From: Candidatus Poribacteria bacterium
GTDB taxonomy: Bacteria > Poribacteria > WGA-4E > WGA-3G
Length of the DNA: 64,000 bases
Assembly (NCBI GenBank): GCA_012270865.1
Contig: JAAXHL010000051.1
Span: 23,260-87,259 of the forward strand
Direction: 5' to 3'
The notes under the pieces are model-generated. The model searched no databases and had not been told where the DNA came from. It saw only the letters and a list, made by a program, of their open reading frames with translations. Of the stretch, positions 7,556-17,500 are shown piece after piece; position 1 is the first letter of the stretch; each line of letters begins with the position of its first letter. The position numbers and the translations under genes are program-made.

Positions 7556-10500
7556 TTGCAAATGTATAACGATGTAAATGAGAAGGATGCCTGTGGTGTC
7601 GGTTTTGTTGCGAACCGCTATGGAAGTCGGAGCCACGAGATTATCAAGATGGCGACACAAGCGGTCACGAATTTGACCCACCGAGGCGCAGTGGCGGCTG
7701 ACGCAAAAACAGGTGACGGAGCAGGCATTTTAACACAGATTCCAGAAAAATTATTTAAAAAAGCACTTGAGAAACTCGGAGTCCACTTAGATTCGATGAA
7801 TGATGTTGGTGTAGGAATGATCTTCCTGCCACGACATGACGCTGACGCACAGGCGCACGGACGCGAACGCATTGAGAAAGCTTTACACGAGTACGGCATT
7901 CCGACCCTCGGATGGCGGGACGTTCCGTTGGACCTCTCCGCGCTTGGAACCAAGGCGTTGGAAACCGTACCGGAAATCTTACAAGTATTGGTAGGGCGCC
8001 CAAGTCAACTCACAGACGACGCTTTTGAGCAACGGCTATATCTGATATGCAAAGAATTGGAACATCGTAGCACCGCTGCTGGACTTGATGGATTCCATAT
8101 CACTTCCTTTTCCCATCGAACGATTGTCTATAAAGGACTGTTAGTCGCACCGCAACTCACCCAATTTTACCCAGATTTAGAGGATTCAGATTTCGAGGCG
8201 ACGCTTGCAGTTTTCCATCAACGCTACAGCACAAACACCTCTCCGACGTGGATGCTTGCTCAACCCTTCCATACACTCGCACACAACGGTGAAATCAACA
8301 CCCTAATGGGCAACCAGAATTGGATGCGGGCACGAGAATCTGATTTGCAGTCCCCCCTCTGGAACGAAGATATTCAAAAACTTGCCCCAATTATCAATCC
8401 GCACGGCAGTGATTCAATGAGTTTAGATAACGTCCTTGAATTGTTAACGCATTCTGGACGCGATATTCTACACGCCATGATGTGCTTGATCCCTGAGGCT
8501 TATGAACAGATCCCAGATATGCCAGATGTCCTCAAAGCATGCTACGAGTATCTCTCGTGTGTCAGCGAACCTTGGGACGGACCCGCTGCTGTCGCGTTCA
8601 CAGATGGCGTTGTCGTTGGTGCTTGTCTCGATAGAAACGGTTTGCGACCAGCACGGTATAAGGTAACAGACGACGGCATCGTTGTGATGGGTTCCGAAGT
8701 CGGCATTATTGAACTTGATGACAGTCGCGTCGTGGAAAAAGGACGTTTGGGACCAGGGCAAATGATTGCTGTCGATACAGCGCAAGGAAAACTCCTAAAA
8801 GATTCGGAAATTAAACACGGTATTGCCGAGCGGAAACCTTATGCCAAATGGGTACAAAAAGGCATTGTAACGCTACCTACCATAAAAGAAGACCCTTCGC
8901 CTATAACAGAGACACCTCCTGAGCAACTTCCTGTATATCAGAAAGCCTTCGGGTATATGACGGAAGATGTCGAACGGTTTATCAAACCGATGGTAACCGA
9001 AGCGAAGGAAGCGATCGGGTCAATGGGCGATGATACGCCACCAGCAGTCATTTCTCGAAACCCACATCTGCTTTACAGTTACTTCAAACAACGTTTCGCG
9101 CAAGTAACGAACCCGCCTATTGATTCAATCCGAGAACGTTTAGTGATGTCGTTGACAACTTACTTAGGACGGCGACATAGTTTGCTTACGGAAACCGAAG
9201 CACACGCTCGACTTATCCGATTACCGTCACCGGTCTTGACAAACGCGGATTTACAGGCGTTACGGGATCTCAATAACCCCGATTTTCAGGTATCGACGCT
9301 TTCTGTCTGTTTCCCGGTATCTTCTGGTGCAGAAGGCTTAGAGACGGCTTTGGAAGCGTTGTGTCAACATGCCTCAGAAGCCGTTGATGCCGGAACGACA
9401 CTGCTCGTATTAAGTGATAAAGATGTCAATCGTGATGCCGCACCGGTACCGATGGCACTTGCTATTGGTGCTGTCCATCACCATCTCATCCGAGAAGGAA
9501 AACGGATGCAGGTGAGTCTCATCGCCGAAACGGGGGACGCAAGAGAGGAACACCATTTTGCTGTCCTGATCGGCTATGGGGCAGCGGCGGTCAATCCGTA
9601 TCTCGCTTTCTCCACGATCGTTCAGTTGGCTGACGAAGGCGAGCTTGAAGAATTCACAGCAGCGAAAGCCATTGAAACCTACAAAGCGACTGTCGAAAAA
9701 GGGCTCCTCAAGATTATGGCGAAGATGGGGATCTCCACCGTCTCAAGTTATCGCGGCGCGCAAATTTTTGAGGCTCTCGGTATCAATGCGACAGTGATTG
9801 ATAACTGTTTCACCGGTACAACCTCACGTTTAAGCGGCATCGGGTATGCCGAGATCGCAGCCGAGACACTCCATTTCCACGCAAAGGCGTTTTCAGACAC
9901 TGAAGGCAATACTTCACTTGAAGAAGCAGGCTATTTCCGATTCCGTCGGAATGGTGAATTCCATGCGTTCAATCCGACTGTCTTTAAATCACTTCACAAG
10001 TTTGTGAAAGCAGGTGAGTCGGAAGATTATGAAAAATACGTTGACGCAATTGAAGAGGGTGAACCTGCAAGTCTGCGTGATCTATTGGCATTCAAACCGA
10101 GCAAACCGATTCCGATTGAGGATGTAGAACCGGCAGAAGACATCGTTCGACGGTTTACAACCGGTAGCATGTCTTTTGGCGCGTTGAGCCGTGAAACACA
10201 CGAAACCTTAGCAATCGCTATGAACCGCCTCGGCGCAAAATCCGGGAGCGGAGAAGGTGGAGAGAGTCCGACACGTTTCAAACGGCAGCCTAACGGCGAC
10301 CTCGCCTCAAGTGCTATTAAACAGGTAGCCTCCGGACGTTTCGGTGTAACACCGACATACCTGATTTCGGCGAAGGAATTGGAAATTAAGATGGCGCAAG
10401 GCTCTAAACCGGGAGAGGGTGGACAGATTCCGGGACACAAAGTGACCGCTGAAATTGCCTCTATCCGCCACTCTGTACCCGGTGTTCCACTGATCTCACC

Positions 10501-12055
10501 GCCACCGCACCACGACATCTACTCTATTGAGGACTTGGCGCAACTCATCTATGATTTGAAACAGGCGAATCCACGCGCAAAAGTCGCCGTGAAACTGGTA
10601 TCCGAATTTCTGGTCGGAACGATTGCATCAGGTGTCGCAAAAGGGTATGCCGATGTCATCCAGATAAGTGGGCATGAAGGTGGAACAGGTGCCTCGCCGC
10701 TCAGTTCTATCAAGAATGCAGGGACACCTTGGGAACTCGGACTCGCGGAAACACAACGTTCCCTTGTCATGAACGAATTACGCGACCGCGTTGTTTTACG
10801 CGCAGATGGCGGAATGCGTTCTGGACGTGATATCGTCATCGCCGCCATGTTGGGCGCCGAGGAATACGGATTCGGCACAATAGCAATGGTCGCAACCGGA
10901 TGTGTCATGGCGCGGCAGTGCCACCTAAATACCTGTCCAGTCGGTGTCGCAACGCAAGACCCCGCACTTCGGGCGAAGTATCCAGGGACCCCAGAGATGG
11001 TCGTCAACTTCATGCTCGGTGTGGCGAACGAGGTACGGGCTATCCTCGCAAACCTCGGACATAGATCCTTGAATGATATTATTGGACGTCCTGAATTGCT
11101 ACAACCGATTGACCTCGCAGATTATCCAAAAGCCGCGATGCTTAACTTAAGCGAAATCCTGACACCCGCTGACCCAACGGGTACACAGCCTCGTTATCAT
11201 CTACAGGAACGAAATAATCGAGAGGACATTCCACTTGACGATCAGATTCTCAACGATACAGAGGAAGCAATCGCCAAGAAAAAATCGATTCAGCTCTCTT
11301 ACCCCATTCGCAATACACATAGAACCGTAGGTGCGAAGTTATCTGGTGAAATCGCACGGTGTTATGGAGACGCAGGGTTACCCGATAGAACAATTCAGTG
11401 CAACTTTGAGGGGAGTGCCGGACAGAGTTTCGGTGCCTTCTGTATCAGTGGTGTACAGTTCGTCTTAACAGGCGAAGCCAATGATTATGTCGGTAAAGGT
11501 ATGGCAGGTGGTGAACTTATTATCAAGCCTGCATTAACCGCGTCATTCAGGACCCATGAGAATGCAATCATTGGAAATACGGTATTATATGGTGCTACGG
11601 GCGGCGCGCTTTACGCAGCCGGTAGAGCCGGGGAACGGTTCTGTGTCCGTAATAGTGGCGCGACGACTGTCGTAGAGGGTGTCGGCGACCACGGTTGTGA
11701 ATATATGACTGCCGGCACAACCGTAATTCTTGGTGAAACAGGCAGAAACTTTGGTGCCGGGATGACAGGCGGCACTGCCTATGTCCTTGACCAGAAACAG
11801 CAATTTGAGAAAAAGTACAATGCAGATTGGGTGAAAATCGAAAAGGTGACACGTGAAACCGATATTAAGAACTTGATGGCACTTATACAGAATCACGCAG
11901 CGTATACAGGTAGTCAACACGCTGAGAAAATTCTTGCCGACTGGGAAACCTTCCTTCCGTTCTTCTGGAAGGTTGTGACACCACCGCCGCCACCGCTACC
12001 GGCACCCGTCAAACTTAAAAGAAGAGCCGCATCGCGGAGAGGACGAAAACGATAG
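7556..12055 (+). CDS. gltB: glutamate synthase large subunit
   Basis: This cytoplasmic iron-sulfur flavoprotein turns glutamine plus 2-oxoglutarate into two glutamates. It has an N-terminal class II glutaminase domain with the nucleophilic Cys in KDACGVGFVANRYG and HNGEINTLMGNQNWM near residue 245. A central domain follows, then the FMN domain with GGQIPGHKV and HEGGTGASPL, the 3Fe-4S cysteines in CVMARQCHLNTCPVGVATQ, and the C-terminal beta helix with FGAGMTGG. At 1499 residues it is full length. TTG 7556 follows GGAGAG by 5 nt and ATG 7562 is the alternative. The last 25 residues are a Pro run followed by a strongly basic tail. No gltD is in the window. Confidence 0.97.
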   Translation: MQMYNDVNEKDACGVGFVANRYGSRSHEIIKMATQAVTNLTHRGAVAADAKTGDGAGILTQIPEKLFKKALEKLGVHLDSMNDVGVGMIFLPRHDADAQAHGRERIEKALHEYGIPTLGWRDVPLDLSALGTKALETVPEILQVLVGRPSQLTDDAFEQRLYLICKELEHRSTAAGLDGFHITSFSHRTIVYKGLLVAPQLTQFYPDLEDSDFEATLAVFHQRYSTNTSPTWMLAQPFHTLAHNGEINTLMGNQNWMRARESDLQSPLWNEDIQKLAPIINPHGSDSMSLDNVLELLTHSGRDILHAMMCLIPEAYEQIPDMPDVLKACYEYLSCVSEPWDGPAAVAFTDGVVVGACLDRNGLRPARYKVTDDGIVVMGSEVGIIELDDSRVVEKGRLGPGQMIAVDTAQGKLLKDSEIKHGIAERKPYAKWVQKGIVTLPTIKEDPSPITETPPEQLPVYQKAFGYMTEDVERFIKPMVTEAKEAIGSMGDDTPPAVISRNPHLLYSYFKQRFAQVTNPPIDSIRERLVMSLTTYLGRRHSLLTETEAHARLIRLPSPVLTNADLQALRDLNNPDFQVSTLSVCFPVSSGAEGLETALEALCQHASEAVDAGTTLLVLSDKDVNRDAAPVPMALAIGAVHHHLIREGKRMQVSLIAETGDAREEHHFAVLIGYGAAAVNPYLAFSTIVQLADEGELEEFTAAKAIETYKATVEKGLLKIMAKMGISTVSSYRGAQIFEALGINATVIDNCFTGTTSRLSGIGYAEIAAETLHFHAKAFSDTEGNTSLEEAGYFRFRRNGEFHAFNPTVFKSLHKFVKAGESEDYEKYVDAIEEGEPASLRDLLAFKPSKPIPIEDVEPAEDIVRRFTTGSMSFGALSRETHETLAIAMNRLGAKSGSGEGGESPTRFKRQPNGDLASSAIKQVASGRFGVTPTYLISAKELEIKMAQGSKPGEGGQIPGHKVTAEIASIRHSVPGVPLISPPPHHDIYSIEDLAQLIYDLKQANPRAKVAVKLVSEFLVGTIASGVAKGYADVIQISGHEGGTGASPLSSIKNAGTPWELGLAETQRSLVMNELRDRVVLRADGGMRSGRDIVIAAMLGAEEYGFGTIAMVATGCVMARQCHLNTCPVGVATQDPALRAKYPGTPEMVVNFMLGVANEVRAILANLGHRSLNDIIGRPELLQPIDLADYPKAAMLNLSEILTPADPTGTQPRYHLQERNNREDIPLDDQILNDTEEAIAKKKSIQLSYPIRNTHRTVGAKLSGEIARCYGDAGLPDRTIQCNFEGSAGQSFGAFCISGVQFVLTGEANDYVGKGMAGGELIIKPALTASFRTHENAIIGNTVLYGATGGALYAAGRAGERFCVRNSGATTVVEGVGDHGCEYMTAGTTVILGETGRNFGAGMTGGTAYVLDQKQQFEKKYNADWVKIEKVTRETDIKNLMALIQNHAAYTGSQHAEKILADWETFLPFFWKVVTPPPPPLPAPVKLKRRAASRRGRKR

Positions 12056-12102
12056 AACCTACGCTAAGAACTGCGAATAGTAATTTAACGTATCCCATAA
12101 AC

Positions 12103-12155
12103 AGACACACCGTGCTTTGCTGAAACTGCTTAGCACGGTGTGTCTATTTTGTTTT
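12103..12155. terminator. strong bidirectional terminator after gltB
   Basis: AGACACACCGTGCT (12103-12116) and AGCACGGTGTGTCT (12132-12145) form a perfect 14-bp stem with a 15-nt loop. It is followed on the + strand by ATTTTGTTTTT. The site separates gltB from the convergent exbD gene and can serve both. Confidence 0.9.
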
Positions 12156-12171
12156 TCTTACTCAGTATTCC

Positions 12172-12594
12172 TCAGTCTTCTTCCGACACCGCGAAAGCGA
12201 TTTCAAGCCCCTCTTGTTTACTCGAACGCATTTTCGCACGTTCTACCACATCAATCACGACACCATGCTTAGCACGTTTATCCGCTTTGATAATTAAGGT
12301 GCTAATCTGGTTTTCGTGTGCTGCGATAAAGAGTTCCATATCTTCGAGTGTCAGCATCTCTTGATCATCGATCGAGATACGTCCGTCACTGTTGATAAAG
12401 AGGTTAAATTTCTTCCGCGTGAATTCGTGCTGCGTTGCGGAATCGGGCAAAGTGACGGTGAAAGGCGGAGGAACTTTCATAACAGCCGATACCATGAAGA
12501 AGATAAGCAACAAGAACACGCAATCAATCATTGGTGCCATCGGAATATCATCGTCATCGCCTGTTTTCTTCCGTCGAGCCATGTTTAAAGCCAT
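12172..12594 (-). CDS. exbD: ExbD/TolR family biopolymer transport protein
   Basis: This 140-residue inner-membrane protein has a short cytoplasmic N-terminus with an Asp run, one transmembrane helix at about residues 21-41 and a periplasmic ExbD domain. The helix begins PMIDCVFLLLIFFMV and contains Asp24, the conserved proton-carrying residue of the family. With ExbB it converts proton motive force into work on an outer-membrane partner. AAGGAG lies 7 nt before the start at 12594. It is last in an ExbB-ExbD-ExbD operon read leftward, 53 nt after the other exbD. Confidence 0.94.
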   Translation of the reverse strand: MALNMARRKKTGDDDDIPMAPMIDCVFLLLIFFMVSAVMKVPPPFTVTLPDSATQHEFTRKKFNLFINSDGRISIDDQEMLTLEDMELFIAAHENQISTLIIKADKRAKHGVVIDVVERAKMRSSKQEGLEIAFAVSEED

Positions 12595-12647
12595 TTGAAT
12601 TCTCCTTTTATAGAAAACGGATTACCGTTAATGTCGCGTGAGTGTTG

Positions 12648-13097
12648 TCAATCTCGCGCGACAATAGCGAATCCGATTTTATCTATACCTGCTTGTTTTG
12701 CGATATCCATCACCTGCACGATCTGTTCATGCAGTACGTCCCGCTCGGATTGTATAATCAACATGTTTTTGGATTCGTCTGGTGCGTTGATGAATTGATT
12801 GAACATTTCTTCAACCTGTACGACGACATCATTTAGCACCATAGTTCCTTTATCCTCGCCAGCTTCTGGGTTCGCGATCCGAACTGTCAGACCTTTCGGT
12901 TTGTCCGGAGACGGTTTCCCTGGAGGAGGAAGCTGCACCCGGAGTCCCGGAATCGGCGAGAAAGTTGTTGATACCATGAAGAAAATCAGGAGCAGGAACA
13001 CGCAATCAATCATAGGTGCCATGCTGAGTGTAGGCGGCTTACGTTCTCTCAATTTGTTCGCAAGCAGGCTCAATTTGGCATCACCGACTTGTTGCAT
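12648..13097 (-). CDS. exbD: second ExbD/TolR family protein
   Basis: This 149-residue paralogue of the following gene has a basic cytoplasmic N-terminus, one membrane helix starting APMIDCVFLLLIFFMV with the conserved Asp31, and a periplasmic domain. A Pro/Lys-rich segment, LPPPGKPSPDKPKG, follows the helix and is absent from the neighbour. Two different ExbDs beside one ExbB suggest a mixed stator unit. AAGGAG lies a suitable distance before the start. A GAATCGGGC/GCCCTGATTC hairpin at 13162-13198 separates it from exbB and could tune the transcript ratio. Confidence 0.94.
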   Translation of the reverse strand: MQQVGDAKLSLLANKLRERKPPTLSMAPMIDCVFLLLIFFMVSTTFSPIPGLRVQLPPPGKPSPDKPKGLTVRIANPEAGEDKGTMVLNDVVVQVEEMFNQFINAPDESKNMLIIQSERDVLHEQIVQVMDIAKQAGIDKIGFAIVARD

Positions 13098-13202
13098 TTC
13101 AAAGTCTCCTTTCTCGTTAGTGAGATTAAGGCTGGTGTATTAACACGCTACAGCGTTATCAGAATCGGGCAAGTCTGTGCACCCGCCCGCCCTGATTCAC
13201 CT

Positions 13203-14207
13203 TTAGTCGTTACCAGCTTCACCGATAATCAGCTGATTCACAATTTCGGTGGAGACCTGTGAAATCTCGACCATGTGTCTGTTGACCCAGCTGTCGAAGA
13301 GTTGGAAGAAAATGAGACACGGGATAGCGACTGTCAAACCAGCAGCAGTTGTAAGGAGTGCCTGTGAGATACCACCTGCAAGTTGTTGCGGGTCACCCGT
13401 ACCTTCAAGCGCGATTGTCGTAAATGCGCTAATCATACCCGTAACTGTTCCCAGCAACCCGAACAACGGGGAAACGACTGCAACAGTACCCAGGACCGGT
13501 AGATTTCTTTCAAGTTCGGGGATTTCAAGGAGGCTTGCTTCCTCGATTGCTTCCTGAATCTCTTCTTTGCTAATGTCGCGCTCTTCAATCTGCGCTTGGC
13601 TGTAGCGGAGTAACCCTGCTTTAAGCACATTAGCAAGTGGACCACCAGCCTCTTCACAAGTCGAGACGGCTTCCATAATGTTTTCTTTCCGCAGTGAATC
13701 CGTAATACTCGCGATAAATTCTTCAGTTCCGATTCGCGAACGACTGCGGACAAAGGTAAAGAGCCGTTCAATAATGAAAGTTAAAGCTGTGACAGAGCAG
13801 AGGGCAAGCGGCCAAAAAACGAATCCAAACTTCTGGAAGAAGGTGATGATAGTATCTTTTTTCGTCATCTTCAGTGGTAAGAAATGATCGCCACCGTTAA
13901 CGACTGTTACAGGTTTTCCAACGCGATCCCCGTATCCTTCTTTGTAAATACTCACGAGGTAACGACCAGCAGGAACACCGGATCTCTCATAATCACCGTT
14001 GCCATCGGTTGTTGCTGTGTATTCTTCGCCACCAGTAGCTTTGATGATGACATTAACTTCTGGAATGGGACTCTGCGCTGTGGTTGTATCAACGATTGTA
14101 CCGCGAACGGTTCCGCCAGAGATACCACCATCATCTTGCGCAAAGACGATGCCAATTGACAAACCGACACAAGCGACTAACATTAAAATCAAACTAAAAC
14201 GAATCAT
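13203..14207 (-). CDS. exbB: ExbB/TolQ/MotA-type proton channel with an N-terminal carboxypeptidase-regulatory-like domain
   Basis: The 334-residue protein starts with a signal peptide (cut near VFA-QDD). A periplasmic beta-sandwich of the carboxypeptidase-regulatory/CNA-B type follows at about 35-108, with VRGTIVDTTTAQSPIPEVNV and GRYLVSIYKEGYGD. The ExbB core comes next: a membrane helix near 128-148, a cytoplasmic stretch, and two helices in the MotA_ExbB region containing LFGLLGTVTGMISAF and TTAAGLTVAIPCLIFF. Ordinary ExbB lacks the added domain, which may contact an outer-membrane or cell-wall partner. AAGGAGG precedes the start, and a hairpin (14231-14237 with 14249-14255) lies in the leader. 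It heads the exbB-exbD-exbD operon. Confidence 0.92.
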   Translation of the reverse strand: MIRFSLILMLVACVGLSIGIVFAQDDGGISGGTVRGTIVDTTTAQSPIPEVNVIIKATGGEEYTATTDGNGDYERSGVPAGRYLVSIYKEGYGDRVGKPVTVVNGGDHFLPLKMTKKDTIITFFQKFGFVFWPLALCSVTALTFIIERLFTFVRSRSRIGTEEFIASITDSLRKENIMEAVSTCEEAGGPLANVLKAGLLRYSQAQIEERDISKEEIQEAIEEASLLEIPELERNLPVLGTVAVVSPLFGLLGTVTGMISAFTTIALEGTGDPQQLAGGISQALLTTAAGLTVAIPCLIFFQLFDSWVNRHMVEISQVSTEIVNQLIIGEAGND

Positions 14208-14540
14208 TCGTTCTGATCCTCCTTAGGATAACTTGCCTATAACGTTTTGGCAAGTCTCTACAAGTTATATCGTAATGCGTTGTATGGCTACAACACAGGA
14301 GCAGTGCCTTAAAACTTCGTTTCTAATATAGATATAAGCGTGCATCGACGCGAATCTTCAGAATGGGAGTCGGTATCTATATCTATAGATTCTTCTGCTC
14401 CGATTAGTCTTCATTAAAAACACCTGAGTGCCTAAGAAGTTACGCGCGTATTTCAACGTCAGTGGAAACAGCATCCCAGGTGATATAGTTAAACGCGGTA
14501 TCGCCAGACACGACAGGTGCCCAGCGATACCATAAAACGT
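14208..14540. other. intergenic region upstream of exbB
   Basis: No gene is visible in these 333 bp. They contain the leader hairpin ACTTGCC/GGCAAGT at 14231-14255. The 8-bp palindrome at 14497-14531 is listed separately as a possible terminator. A promoter for exbB is expected here, but I could not identify a convincing one. Confidence 0.5.
14497..14531 (-). terminator. possible terminator of the large outer-membrane gene
   Basis: GGTATCGC (14497-14504) pairs with GCGATACC (14524-14531), starting 10 nt beyond the stop of the gene that ends at 14541. The stem is perfect but no long T run follows on the minus strand, so rho-independent function is uncertain. Confidence 0.45.
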
Positions 14541-17500
14541 TTAGAAACCCATCATTGCTCGCACGAAGGTCGTATTACTCGTCGTGTGATCAAGCAGGAT
14601 GGTCGTTCGCCGATAACCGGCAAGGATAACAATGTTAAATCCGAGCCACTCACCACGGTTGATTGCTTGGACTTCAAAAATTCTTGTTCGCAAATCTGGA
14701 CGGAAGAGTACTGGAACATCTTCATCTTCCGCAAAATTCCCCAGATAGTTTTTGAAGTTATTGTCTCGGTTGGTAAATTTCCGATATTGGAAACCACCGA
14801 GAATATTCATCCGCTGTGAGAACTGATAGTCGAGCCGGACACCGAGTACGTCTTCACGGCTTCTGCGGTTGAAGCGTAGGTATTCGACCGGTTCATTATC
14901 AGTTGGGACAAATAGCCGTGGATTAAGTGAGTCTCCGATTTCTTCAGCACTACGATCAAATGCGCGATCCCAGATGTACTTAACCATAGGTGTGAGCGTC
15001 AGGTCTTCACCTATTCTATCCACGAAAGGCAGCTCACCGAGAGGAATCTCGTATCTCGCCTTGAGGATCGTCTGTTGGTTACGAATATCGCGCTCTGGGT
15101 AACGGCGCGTTTTCCAGTTATTCGCATCGTAGATTAATCCAGTATCGTCTGGATCGAGCGCATTAATCCCGTGGTCTGGGTAGAACGGGAACTCGCGTCT
15201 GTCACCACTTGAACGGACCTGTTCATCGGGAACCATGAAATCAACACGTTGATCAGCCGTAAGCGGATCATCTAAATTTTCAGGGTCTGGTGCCTCAACA
15301 TCTAAGAAAATCGCTTCTTCCGCGTCTTGCTCATACTGATGTTGTAGAACCACGAGAAACTTCGCTTCGAGTGTGAGGTTCGGGACAGCCGTGTAGAGGA
15401 ACTGGAGCGTGGTCGTGTTCACACGGGCATTGTAGAAATCGAGCTCGTCAGAGATCTGGACAGGCTCCAATTCACCGACACGTAATGTGATCGTGTAATC
15501 TGGAATGTCGTCTTGGACTCGGACGAAACGGTTTTGGAAAAGTATAGTTCCAAAGTCCGGAATATCACGTTGATATGTGATGTGTAGATATTTGGAGTCA
15601 TTCTGTCGGCGACTCGAAATTTCGTTTTCGTTGAGCCATCCGACCTTGAGTGAAAGGTTATCAAGGAGATCGTATTCAGCGAAGACATGGTATCCTTCCC
15701 TATCGACACCGTACTCATATTGCGGTTCAAAATCATCCTCAAGTGAATCGATCGTTCCGTTATTGTTCAAATCGACGAGGTCTGTGAAAACCGGCGGATC
15801 AGCATCAAAGATAAGGAAATCTTCTTGGAAATCCAAGACACCGTTCTGGTCTCTGTCATCGGCACGAGGTAGGACACCATCGAAGTCGATGTCATCGGGC
15901 CAATCATCGTCATCGTCATCATCTTCAATGAGAGCGTAATTGGTTTCATCCCACGGGTCTTGTTCAGATTGCGATTCAGGTGTCCGGGGTAGCGAATACG
16001 GTTGATCTCTGTCGCTATTAGAACCGAAATTCAGATAGGTCGTCGTGTACCCAGGGTCAATATGATAATAGACACCTTCGAGATACAACTTGCCGAACCG
16101 AGATTTCAGCTGGATAAACCAGGCAGTTTCTCTCCCCATGACTCCGTCACCATCTTCATCGGTCCCATCGCCACCTAACATCGCCTCAAATCGTTCACCT
16201 TCAGTTTCGGAATAGGTGGGGATATTGTTCCCATCTACTGGTAGATTGGTAAGCGGGTCAATCGAGATACCTGTGCTCTCCTCACCATCTTCACCTTCGA
16301 TAGTTTCTTTGAGCCGACTAAAACCAACCTGATCTTTCGGGATAGTGGGATACTGCTTATATTTACCGTTAATGGAGTAGTGCGCTCGGACAAAAACATT
16401 ACCGATAGTACCTTCTAAGTCGAGACCGTAAAGGAGTGCCGCACGTGCCGCACCATAACGATAACTAATTTTACGGGGTCTGCCTTCACCTGTCCATGCG
16501 CTCGGATTATCTGCTTGTTCCGCTCGGTTACTCGTGTAATCTGATGACTGTCCGTAGTTACCCGGTGCTTCAATAACATCCCGATACGGCATCTGGATGT
16601 GTCCATCTTCGGTTTTGATCCATTCTTGGATTTCTGGATCTGATTCCGCTCTGTTGGCTGCACTCGAACCGATTATGGCAATATTGTAATCACCAGCGAC
16701 AACCATTTCAAAGTTGACAGATTGAACGGTGCGTGGGTCCGCCTCAACTTCAATCGCGCCTTCTGAAACAAGTTGGGCAACTTCAGCGGAAGGCGTGCCA
16801 TCTGGATCGGAAAAAACAAGGACAACTCTCATCTTGTTGAAACCCTCCACGATTTTCCACGCTCCGTCAACGGAGTCGCGAATCGTAGCTGGCAGTCCAC
16901 CGATGGTCATCGGGAGGACATTGCTAATATCAGCTTCAATCGTTTGGGTTTCTGCTGGCAGTGCCTGCGGTTCAGGTGGGATAACACCGTCTTCAATTTC
17001 TTGAGGTGTTAAAGGTTCAACTTCTTCCAAAGCTTGTGTGACGATTGTGACTTTCATGCTTTTGAAAGCCGCACCGACACCCCCCTGCAGATTGTCACCA
17101 TGTAACTCCTCATTAAAACCAGAAAATTCGGTCACGATTCCGTGATTATCTTCAGGTGAGTCATCTCGGAAGACAACAGAGATGGTTTCTGGAGGTGTGT
17201 TGGCAACAGTACCCATCAGTGGGTTTTCAACACGTTCGGGGTGTTCTTTATGGAGATTGATGTAAGTGAACCCGACGCGGAAAATGTCACCTAAGAGACC
17301 TTGCGCCCGGAAACCGACGAGGCGCGCATTTTCAATGTGCCTTAAACCAGCGTCTTCATTCAAACCATTTCGACGACCAAGCGTCGGGGCAAGGTTCGCC
17401 GCAGCGTCTGAGAGTTGAACTGGGTTCGAGATACGCGAGTTGATAAGTGTGAATAGGTGACGTTCTTGCGCAAATGAAATATCCCATCGAAACCCATCAA

